Shown here in pieces: positions 17,423 to 25,116 of a stretch of 64,000 nucleotides of DNA; position 1 is the first letter of the stretch; every line of letters starts with the position of its first letter. The translations under genes were made by a program, and so were the position numbers. This DNA is from Gammaproteobacteria bacterium (GTDB lineage: Bacteria > Pseudomonadota > Gammaproteobacteria > Steroidobacterales > Rariloculaceae), in the NCBI GenBank assembly GCA_022819855.1, contig JAJEGN010000014.1, positions 188,501 through 252,500 on the forward strand, given 5' to 3'. Below the pieces are notes generated by a model. It had not been told where the DNA came from and searched no databases. It saw nothing but the letters and a program-made list of their open reading frames with translations.

Positions 17423-19858
17423 CTACTCCCCGCTGGTAGCGATTGTGACAGTCCCGTCGCCCTCAGGAAGGTTGCGGCGCATCTGAAACGGGTAACTGTC
17501 GATAATTCCCAAAAGTATAGCTTCCAGACTGTAATTTTGCACGGCTGAATTTCTTACGATCTGCCTGATGACCGGCAGGTCGGCCGGCTCGAGCCCTCGG
17601 CCGAGCGCATAGATCATGAGCTTCTCGGTGACGGTGCTCGCAAAAAGCTCCGGATCCGCGAGAAGCGCTTCTCGAAGCTCGGCCGGGCCGTTGACGACGG
17701 TACCGTCGGCGAGTATGCCCGCCGAGTCGATCTCAAGTCCCTGGCGGTCGACCACTCGCCACTGTCCGACCGCGTTGAAGTTCTCAAGCGCGAACCCCAC
17801 CGGATCGATGTTGTCATGGCACGCGGCGCAGGCCGGATTGGCGCGATGCAACTCGAGCTGTTCGCGCACCGTGCTCGGCCGGCCCTCCGGAGCGCTCTCC
17901 TCGAGGTCCGGCACTTCGTCGGGCGGCGCCGGCGGCGGGTTGTTCCAGAACTCCGAGACGAGAAACTTGCCGCGGACGATCGGCGAGGTCCGCGTACCCT
18001 GCGACGTCAGCGACAGGATGCTGCCGTGGCCGAACAGGCCCCAGCGATTCGGGTCCTCGAGTTCGACGCGGCGGAAGCGCTGCCCGTAGACGCCGTCGAT
18101 GCCGTAGTGACGCGCCAGGCGCTCGTTGAGGAAGGTGTAGCTTGCGGTCATGAGTTCGTGCACGGGCAGGTCGTCCCTGAGCACGTGCGCGAACAGCGAT
18201 TCGGTCTCGCGGCGCATCGCCTGCCTGAGATTGTCGTCGAAATCCGGGAACAGCAGCAGGTTCGGCCGGACCCGCGAGTCGAGATTCCGGAGCTGCAGCC
18301 ACTGGCCCGTGAAGTTGTCGACGAGTGCATCGGAACGGCTGTCGGCAATCATTCGCCTGACCTGCGCCCCGAGCACGGCGGGTTCCCTGAGTCGGCCCTG
18401 TTCGGCCACTTCGAGCAACTCCTCGTCCGGAATGCTCGACCAGAGGAAGAACGACAGCCGGGATGCAAGCTCGACATCGCTGATCGAGTGTGCGGAGCCG
18501 GGCGGCACGTCGGGCGATTCGGTCTCTGAGCGGAACAGGAACCAGGGGCTTACAAGAACGCGTGAGACGGCGGCATGGATGCCGGCGTGGAAGTCGCCGC
18601 CGAACGCGCGTTCGTCCTCGTAGAAAGCGAGCGGCGACGCGATGTCCTCGGCAGTGACCGGCCGCCGGAAGGCGCGGCGGGCCAGCGTCGCGACGATTTC
18701 CTCGGCACAGGCCGCCTCGTCGGCTGCCGATGCGGGCTCGCAGACGAAGATTCGATCGCGGGTCGGCGTGTCGCTGACACCCGTGACATCGAACGGCCCT
18801 TCGAGATAGGCAAACTCGATTCTCGGCATGCCGGAGGGGTTGTGGATTTCGAGTGACGCCCGGTCGACCCGCTCCCAGACGCTCTGGTCGACGCCCGTGC
18901 GTTCTCGCCAGGTCATCGCGATCGTGTGCGGACCGGCGGTCACGGAGACCGGGGGCGAGGTGAGCCTCGGGTCGATGTCGAACTGCAGCGTGTTGAAACC
19001 TTCGTCGAGCGAAACCTGATGATCTTCGGGACCGCCGATCAGCGCCGTGTGAACGACCTCGTCGTCGAGCAGCACGAGGAATTCGTGCGGCCGGTCGTGG
19101 CCTTCGACCCCGAACAGGCCCTCCTCGACGCCCCGCATGAGCCGTCCGCCGAACACGTACTGACCGTCCGCGGGGAAGTAATGCGTGACCTCGATTCCCC
19201 CGCGCGTGCCGAGCGGCAGGCCTGCGAGGTGGTAGTCCTGGGTCGTGTCGAAGGGGATGTTGTAGGTGGCGCGGGCCGGTTGTGCCTCCGGGTTGCCCAT
19301 GGCCATGTCGGTGACCTGCAGGGCCACGGCCAGATAGCGCTCCAGAAGCAGCGGCGAGGTGGTCAGGAGGTCCGCGATGTTGTCGAAACCGAAGTCGCCG
19401 CCGTCGCTCGGCAGCAGCGCCGTCAGGTCGGCCTCGATTCCGAACAGGTCGCGGATCGCGTTCGCGTATTCGGCGCGATTGAGGCGATGGACCTTCGTTG
19501 AACTCGCATACGGCTGCGCAAAGGCCGCAGCGTCGAGCGTCTGCGTGAGCGCGTTGACGAACTCGACCCGGACCTCGGCATCCGGTTGCGGCCCGTCGCG
19601 CGGCGGCATGACGCCGAGCATGAGCCTGCGGCGGATTTCCTCGAACAACGCGGCATTCGCGTGAACGTCATCGAGCGAAATGCCTTCGAGCGACATGCCG
19701 CCCGTGAACTCGGTGTCGTTGTGGCACTCGACGCAGTAGGCGTCGAGCATCTGCCAGTTGCGCGCGAGCACGGCCTCGGGCTGGCGGCTCGTCCAGGTAT
19801 AGGCCGCGATTGCGCCGACGATGACGACGGCGCCGGCCGTGTAGTACCAGCGTCTCAC
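17423..19858 (-). CDS. Membrane-anchored DUF1587/1595/1592/1588/1585 protein with two c-type haem motifs (cassette 2)
   Basis: The 811-residue protein starts at GTG 19858, which shares one base with the upstream stop (TAGTG), so translation is probably coupled to the ankyrin gene. One membrane segment covers residues ~7-22. Haem-binding motifs are C-V-E-C-H (42-46) and C-A-A-C-H (677-681). The intervening phrases RLNRAEYANAIRDLFG, RLSFFLWSSIPDEELL, HYGIDGVYG and NIDPVGFALENF mark the PSD-type domain series. It is a diverged paralogue of the 3757-6246 protein. It should face the periplasm, where c-haems are attached. Its electron partner and substrate are unknown. Confidence 0.87.
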   Translation of the reverse strand: MRRWYYTAGAVVIVGAIAAYTWTSRQPEAVLARNWQMLDAYCVECHNDTEFTGGMSLEGISLDDVHANAALFEEIRRRLMLGVMPPRDGPQPDAEVRVEFVNALTQTLDAAAFAQPYASSTKVHRLNRAEYANAIRDLFGIEADLTALLPSDGGDFGFDNIADLLTTSPLLLERYLAVALQVTDMAMGNPEAQPARATYNIPFDTTQDYHLAGLPLGTRGGIEVTHYFPADGQYVFGGRLMRGVEEGLFGVEGHDRPHEFLVLLDDEVVHTALIGGPEDHQVSLDEGFNTLQFDIDPRLTSPPVSVTAGPHTIAMTWRERTGVDQSVWERVDRASLEIHNPSGMPRIEFAYLEGPFDVTGVSDTPTRDRIFVCEPASAADEAACAEEIVATLARRAFRRPVTAEDIASPLAFYEDERAFGGDFHAGIHAAVSRVLVSPWFLFRSETESPDVPPGSAHSISDVELASRLSFFLWSSIPDEELLEVAEQGRLREPAVLGAQVRRMIADSRSDALVDNFTGQWLQLRNLDSRVRPNLLLFPDFDDNLRQAMRRETESLFAHVLRDDLPVHELMTASYTFLNERLARHYGIDGVYGQRFRRVELEDPNRWGLFGHGSILSLTSQGTRTSPIVRGKFLVSEFWNNPPPAPPDEVPDLEESAPEGRPSTVREQLELHRANPACAACHDNIDPVGFALENFNAVGQWRVVDRQGLEIDSAGILADGTVVNGPAELREALLADPELFASTVTEKLMIYALGRGLEPADLPVIRQIVRNSAVQNYSLEAILLGIIDSYPFQMRRNLPEGDGTVTIATSGE

Positions 19859-21483
19859 TATTCGGTGACCTCTTCGGGCGCAGGCTCGAGCCCCATGAGC
19901 TCACGCAGAACTACGGCGACCTCAGCCGGTTGCGCGCCCTGGGGCCGGCCGGCCTGTGCGCCCGTCAGCGGCGGCGGCTCCCTGGGCTCCATCGCCTCCA
20001 CGATCTCAAGCGCGGTCTTGCCTTCGCCGTCGGCCAGATCCAGCGTCGCGCCGTTTTCGGCGAGCGCGCGAACGATGTCGAGCTTGCCGGCTTTCGCGGC
20101 CTGGTGAAGCGCGGACTCCCCGTCCGGGGTCACCGCATCCGGATCGGCGCCGGCGCCAAGCAGGAGATTGACCGCATCGAGCGGTTCCCGATTGGCTTCC
20201 TCGCGGAACGGAGGTGCGCGCCCCTCGCGAATGTCGCCGGGGCCGCCGGCCATGCCGACGCCACGCCCGCCGTTCATCGCGACCATGAGCGGCGTCTTGC
20301 CGATGTTGCCGGGGCCGAAGCCGCCACCGCCCGACTCTCCGTCCGGCTCTTCGGGCGACCACTCGATGTCGCCGCCGTGTTCGATGAGCAGTTCGAGTGC
20401 TTCAACGTCGGCGGCAACGGCCGCGCGATACAGCGGCGTCGCGTTTTCCTTCGTGTCGCAGCACATGGAGGTCGAATGCAACTGGCCGATGAACGGCTTG
20501 TTGGGATCCGCGCCGGCTTCAAGCAGTGCGCGCGTGAGGTCGAGCGCTGTCAGTTGGTTCGGATGATCGGCCCGCCATTGCGTTCCGTCCTTGGCGAGCC
20601 AGTCGGTCGTCGCGTCGTGCATCAGGACGGCCTGGTAGAGCGAGCCGTCGTTCGGGTCGGCGCCGAGTTCGAGCAGCATCGCGGCGAAATCGAAGCGGTC
20701 GTTGACGACCGCGATCATCATCGCAGTCGCGCCGTCGGCATTCGTCAGGTTGATGTCCGCTCCGCCTTCGAGAAGGCGGCGAACGACTGCCTCGTCGGCA
20801 TTGCGCGCGGCGAACATCAGGGCCGTGAATCCGCCGCTCGGAAAATCGGTACGCGTCGTGCGCCGCTCGAGTTCGGACACGCGCGCCTGCATGTTCGGGT
20901 CGGCGCCTGCGTTCAGCAGGATATCGACAACGTGCGTGTGACCTTCGACCGCTGCCCACATGAGCGCGGTCTGCTCCCACAGGGACTCCATGGCGTTCGG
21001 GTCGCTGCCGCGCTCGAGCAGAAGGGAAACGGCGTCGGCGCTGCCCGTGCGGGCCGCCGCCATCAATGCGGTTTCGCCGTTCGGCGAGGTCAATGCGATA
21101 TCGGCGCCGGCGTCGAGCAGCGTGCGGATGACGGCCGCGTCGCCGATGCGGCTCGCCTGCAGCAACGGCGTGATGCCGAACTCGTTGGCGGCGTTGGGGT
21201 CGGCGCCTGCTTCGATCAGCGCCGCCACCATCTCGGGGTTGGACTCGTAGGCTGCCCAGAGCAGCGCCGTCGAGCCGTCCGGCTGCGAGATGTTGACGTC
21301 TTGCCCGCCGGCGATCAGTGCGTTGACCTGATCGAGGTCGCCCACGCTCGCAGCGTCCGCGACGGGGCTCGCCGCCCCCGCGGCCTGCCAGGCCCCCGCG
21401 GCGAGCGCCGCAACGCTCCACCATCCCAGCTTCTTCATGGTTGCGGGCTTGCCCCGTTGGCTGTCGATGCGGCTCGGACTCAT
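19858..21483 (-). CDS. Secreted ankyrin-repeat protein (cassette 2)
   Basis: The 541-residue product begins at ATG 21483, which has GGGAGAAG upstream; an internal ATG at 21438 (MKKLGWW) would give a more standard signal peptide. Ankyrin repeats run through most of it (DGSTALLWAAYESNPEMVAA, GETALMAAARTGSADAVSLL, GESALHQAAKAGKLDIVRAL). A C-C pair occurs in the middle (HSTSMCCDTKEN). It heads cassette 2, whereas the ankyrin gene closes cassette 1. An exported ankyrin scaffold next to two exported redox-type proteins suggests it binds them or their substrate. This is inference. Confidence 0.85.
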   Translation of the reverse strand: MSPSRIDSQRGKPATMKKLGWWSVAALAAGAWQAAGAASPVADAASVGDLDQVNALIAGGQDVNISQPDGSTALLWAAYESNPEMVAALIEAGADPNAANEFGITPLLQASRIGDAAVIRTLLDAGADIALTSPNGETALMAAARTGSADAVSLLLERGSDPNAMESLWEQTALMWAAVEGHTHVVDILLNAGADPNMQARVSELERRTTRTDFPSGGFTALMFAARNADEAVVRRLLEGGADINLTNADGATAMMIAVVNDRFDFAAMLLELGADPNDGSLYQAVLMHDATTDWLAKDGTQWRADHPNQLTALDLTRALLEAGADPNKPFIGQLHSTSMCCDTKENATPLYRAAVAADVEALELLIEHGGDIEWSPEEPDGESGGGGFGPGNIGKTPLMVAMNGGRGVGMAGGPGDIREGRAPPFREEANREPLDAVNLLLGAGADPDAVTPDGESALHQAAKAGKLDIVRALAENGATLDLADGEGKTALEIVEAMEPREPPPLTGAQAGRPQGAQPAEVAVVLRELMGLEPAPEEVTE

Positions 21484-21646
21484 AACGTCTTCTCCCGTTC
21501 GTTCGGATACGAGTCAAATAGCAGAAAGCAGCGTGCACGGCCAAGCTGCCGCACGCTGCGTAAGATTGTCAACAAGCATACTGGTTTCACCGTAGAATTT
21601 CAGTACCGCCGACCACCACAGCAGGGCCTCGGTGAGGGTGCTGACC

Positions 21647-22540
21647 ATGCCTTATATCCATACTGCAGCGAGTCCATTTGCCGGACTGACCCGCCGCGCC
21701 GCCGTCGGAGGTCTCGCCGCGTTCGCGGCAGCGGGGTTCGCGCCGCGGGCGTTCGCCCAGACGGCCGAAACCGCGCCGCTCGATCTGCCGCTCGCGATCG
21801 AATCGCTCATCAACCACATCGGCGTGTCGGCGCCGGACGTGATCGCCTCCGCCACGTTTCACGGCCGGCTCTTCGGCGGTACGAACCCAAGAGGGGAGCA
21901 GGAGCCGTTCCTGCGCTACTTCATCAGGCTCAACCCCGGCAGCGTCGCCATCGGCCCGATCGGCACCTTTCCGGCAAGCAGCCTGACGGTACCGCACATC
22001 GATCACTACTGCGTCACCGCCGCGCCGTTCGACGCCGTAGCCTGGCAGCGGCGGCTCGAAGCGGAGAATCTGGACTATCTCGGCCAGGGCGTCTTCGCCG
22101 ATCCGGACGGGATCGCGATCCAGGTCGCCGGCGGGCAGGGCGGCGAGAGCCTCGCGGCCGGATCGATCACGGCGCTCGAACCGCTTTACGAGGGTGAGCC
22201 GCTCGTCGCGCCGCGCGGTTTCGATCACCTCCTGCTGCGCGTTTCGAGCCTCGATGCGACTGCGGCGTTCCATGAGCGCATGTTCGGTCTTGAAGTCTCC
22301 GCAAGCGATGCGGGAACGATCTGGATCAGCGACGGCGATCTGAGGCTCGCGTTCCGCGAGACTCGGGACGACGAAGTCCCCGGCATCGCGAGCTATGCCG
22401 TTCGAACGGAGCCGTTCGATGCCGCCGAAGTCGCGGACGGGATCGCGGCGATGGGCGGCGAAGCAGATCCTGCCGACGACGGCAACGCGCTGAGAGTTCT
22501 GGATCCCGACGGGATCGAACTCGAACTCAGGCCGTATTGA
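21647..22540 (+). CDS. Tat-exported VOC (glyoxalase/dioxygenase fold) protein with two VOC modules
   Basis: From ATG 21647 the protein has 297 residues. It starts with a Tat-like signal (LTRRAAVGGLAAFAAAGFAP, AFAQ). Two beta-alpha-beta-beta-beta modules follow. The first has LINHIGVSAPDVIASATFHG and HIDHYCVTAAPFDA, closing with FADPDGIAIQVAG. The second has FDHLLLRVSSLDATAAFHER and RVLDPDGIELELRPY. His and Glu at the usual VOC metal positions are only partly present, so catalysis is uncertain. The gene is divergent from cassette 2 and precedes a secreted methyltransferase-like gene. Exported VOC proteins recur at 27538-28005. Confidence 0.75.
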   Translation: MPYIHTAASPFAGLTRRAAVGGLAAFAAAGFAPRAFAQTAETAPLDLPLAIESLINHIGVSAPDVIASATFHGRLFGGTNPRGEQEPFLRYFIRLNPGSVAIGPIGTFPASSLTVPHIDHYCVTAAPFDAVAWQRRLEAENLDYLGQGVFADPDGIAIQVAGGQGGESLAAGSITALEPLYEGEPLVAPRGFDHLLLRVSSLDATAAFHERMFGLEVSASDAGTIWISDGDLRLAFRETRDDEVPGIASYAVRTEPFDAAEVADGIAAMGGEADPADDGNALRVLDPDGIELELRPY

Positions 22541-22697
22541 CGAGCGGGACGGTCCGCGTGCGCGTGCAATCTTCGACAGGGTCATGCCAGTGTTCGGCGG
22601 CGCGATCGACGTGACGGTCCGGGCGCGCGCAAGCGTCGACGCCGCCCGTCGCGGACCGGGCGGCCCTGCTGTCGTAACGGTCCGTGCGCAAGTTTCG

Positions 22698-23558
22698 ATG
22701 CGGGAGCATTGCCGCAGCCTGCCTGCGCTGCGGACCCTCGCTGCAGGCGGATTGCTGCTGGCGGCGTCTGCCCAGGCGCAGAACGACGAATTCGTCGCTC
22801 CCTACGTGCCTACCGTGGAGGAGGATGTCGAGCTCATGCTCGATGTCGCAGGCGTTCGCCCCGACGATTACGTCATCGATCTCGGTTCGGGCGACGGACG
22901 CATCGCCATCGCGGCAGCGCGCCGCGGTGCGCTGGCTCACGGGGTCGAACTCGATCCGGAACTCGTTGAACTGGCACGGGCCAACGCGGCGGAATCCGGC
23001 GTGTCGGAGCGGGTGGCGTTTCTGCAGGGCGACATTTTCGAGGCCGACATCGGCCGCGCCACGGTCGTGACGCTATACCTCTTTCCCGACGCGAACCTCA
23101 TGCTGCGGCCGAAGCTGCTCGCGGAGCTTCGGCCCGGCACGCGCGTCGTCTCGAACAGTTTCCACATGGGCGAATGGCAGCCCGATGTCCACGACATGAG
23201 CGCACGTTCGAGCGGCGGCGTGCTGCTGTGGATCGTGCCCGCGCGGATCGCGGGAGAGTGGTCGGTCGAGATTGACGACGGCGCGTTCTCGCTCGTCGTA
23301 CAGCAGCAGTTTCAGGAAATCGATGTCGACATCGGTATCGAAAGCGACGTCGCGGGCGTATGGTCCGGGCTCGCCGCTGGCACCGCAACGCTCACGGGCG
23401 ACCGGATCCGGTTCGACGCCGAATCGGACACCGTGCGGTTGAGCTTCGACGGGCGGATCGGCGACGGCGTCATGGAGGGCTACGTGCAGACGGTGCACGA
23501 GCAACGGTTCTTCGTCGGTCGATGGCGTGCGCTGCCTGCCGCAGCCTCCTCCCGGTAG
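22698..23558 (+). CDS. Class I SAM-dependent methyltransferase with apparent signal peptide
   Basis: The start is placed at ATG 22698 because it yields a clear signal peptide (LRTLAAGGLLLAASAQAQ). The frame is open from 22584 but without coding-like sequence. The SAM-binding motif YVIDLGSGDGRIAIAAARRG, the acidic GVELDPELVELA and QGDIFEADIG are intact. The last ~120 residues form an extra beta-rich domain. A SAM-binding fold behind an export signal is odd, since SAM is not known to be available in the periplasm. Either the signal is a misread N-terminus or the domain has another role. The ribosome site is weak. Confidence 0.65.
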   Translation: MREHCRSLPALRTLAAGGLLLAASAQAQNDEFVAPYVPTVEEDVELMLDVAGVRPDDYVIDLGSGDGRIAIAAARRGALAHGVELDPELVELARANAAESGVSERVAFLQGDIFEADIGRATVVTLYLFPDANLMLRPKLLAELRPGTRVVSNSFHMGEWQPDVHDMSARSSGGVLLWIVPARIAGEWSVEIDDGAFSLVVQQQFQEIDVDIGIESDVAGVWSGLAAGTATLTGDRIRFDAESDTVRLSFDGRIGDGVMEGYVQTVHEQRFFVGRWRALPAAASSR

Positions 23559-23638
23559 CCGAAAGGCAACCCAAAGTATGCGATCATTGCGCGCTTTCTC
23601 GACCGCCTGAATGTAATGCTGACGCTTCCGGAGGAAGG

Positions 23639-25045
23639 ATGACCCAGGAAAACCTGAGTGCCGTACTCAAGGCACATGGAGATACAGTCAAGCTGCTGCG
23701 CGATTCAAGGATCGGCATGTACATCTACCCGATCGTCGCCGCGGAATTCACGAACTGGCGGAGCGAGCAGGCGGCGTGGCGCGAGTCGGCCGTGCTGTTC
23801 GACCAGACGCATCACATGGACGAACTCATCGTCGAGGGGCCGGACGCGGCGGGCTTCCTCGAGAACATCGGAATCAACAGCTTCGCGAATTTCGACCTGA
23901 ACCGCGCCAAGCACTTCGTGCCCGTGACGCCCGCGGGTCACGTGGTCGGCGACATGATCATTTTTCGCGAGCGCGCCGACAAGTTCATACTCGTCGGCCG
24001 GGCGCCGACGGCCAACTGGGTCAAGTTCCATCAGGCGATCGGCGACAGCAAGGTGCGCCTGATCCACGACCCGCGTTCCGACGGCCGCCCCGACGGCAAG
24101 GCCGTGTACCGCACCCATTACCGCTTCCAGATCCAGGGTCCGGACGCCGCAAAGATCTTCGACCGGATCAACGGCGGCCCGGTACCGCAGGTCAGGTTTT
24201 TCCATGTCGACTGGATCAACGTGGGCTCGCGGCGCGTACAGGCGCTCAGGCACGGCATGGCCGGCGCGCCGGGCCTGGAAATCTGGGGGCCCTATGCCGA
24301 CAAGCACTACATACAGACGACGATCATAGAGGCCGCCCGCGACGTCGGCGTCGACCTCCACCTCGTCGGCAGCCGCGCCTATTCGACGAACACGCTCGAA
24401 TCGGGCTGGATCCCGTCTCCTCTTCCCGGAATCTACACCGGCGGCGGCATGCTCGAGGAGTATCGCGACTGGCTTGGCGCGGACAGCTACGAAGCCGTCG
24501 GTTCCATCGGCGGCAGCTTCGTCAGCGACAACATCGAGGACTATTACGTCAACCCCTTCGAGCTCGGTTACGGCTTCTACATCGGCTGGAAGACCGACTT
24601 CATCGGCAAGGATGCGCTTGCGAAGCTCAAGGAGCGCAACAACCGCAAGAAAGTCACGCTCGAATGGAACCGCGACGATGTGCTCAAGGTCATAGCATCA
24701 TCGTTCGAGGATGGAACGCCGTACAAATGGATCGATTTCCCGCAGCCCAACTACGCGTCGACCAGTGCCGACGCGCTCATGGACGGTGATCGCATGGCGG
24801 GCATGTCGATGTTCAGCGGCTACTCGTACAACGAGCGTTGCATGCTGTCGCTCGGTGTGGTCGACAGCGATGTCGAGATCGGCGACCAGCTCACGCTGAT
24901 CTGGGGCGAGCCGGAGTCCACGGGCAAGACCTCCACGGAGCGCCACAGGCAGGCGGAAATCCGGGTCAGGGTCGCGCCGACGCCCTACGCGAGGGAAGCG
25001 CGCGAGAACTATGCGGACAGTTGGCGGACTAAGACTGATACATGA
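23639..25045 (+). CDS. ligM: LigM-type aromatic O-demethylase (GcvT/aminomethyltransferase fold)
   Basis: The ATG at 23639 follows an excellent GGAGGAAGG site and gives 468 residues, the length of LigM/DesA-type demethylases. The phrases FDQTHHMDELIVEGPDA, RHGMAGAPGLEIWGPYADK, TLESGWIPSPLPGIYTG, GSFVSDNIEDYYVNPFELGY and MSMFSGYSYNE agree closely with vanillate / 3-O-methylgallate demethylases of sphingomonads as I remember them. These enzymes move the methoxyl methyl group to tetrahydrofolate in the cytoplasm. Substrate choice cannot be fixed from sequence alone. DMSP demethylase DmdA is a shorter relative and less likely. Nearby HpaB-like and decarboxylase-like genes fit methoxy-aromatic use. 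Confidence 0.72.
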   Translation: MTQENLSAVLKAHGDTVKLLRDSRIGMYIYPIVAAEFTNWRSEQAAWRESAVLFDQTHHMDELIVEGPDAAGFLENIGINSFANFDLNRAKHFVPVTPAGHVVGDMIIFRERADKFILVGRAPTANWVKFHQAIGDSKVRLIHDPRSDGRPDGKAVYRTHYRFQIQGPDAAKIFDRINGGPVPQVRFFHVDWINVGSRRVQALRHGMAGAPGLEIWGPYADKHYIQTTIIEAARDVGVDLHLVGSRAYSTNTLESGWIPSPLPGIYTGGGMLEEYRDWLGADSYEAVGSIGGSFVSDNIEDYYVNPFELGYGFYIGWKTDFIGKDALAKLKERNNRKKVTLEWNRDDVLKVIASSFEDGTPYKWIDFPQPNYASTSADALMDGDRMAGMSMFSGYSYNERCMLSLGVVDSDVEIGDQLTLIWGEPESTGKTSTERHRQAEIRVRVAPTPYAREARENYADSWRTKTDT

Positions 25046-25116
25046 AGCGGATTCGCGGCGCCGGAATCGGGGGCGGGTGAGACCGCAATAACCGGGACCG
25101 CCGGGGGAGAAATCGA

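Noticed and set aside
21566-21598. TTGTCA ... TAGAAT as a promoter for the VOC gene at 21647
   Set aside because: The spacer is 21 bases, too long for a sigma-70 promoter, and no better -35 box fits the TAGAAT.
19930-22197. A 755-codon open frame on the plus strand
   Set aside because: It is antisense to the ankyrin gene, then out of frame with the VOC gene. Its composition is Arg/Ala/Gly-rich with no domain, so it is a shadow.
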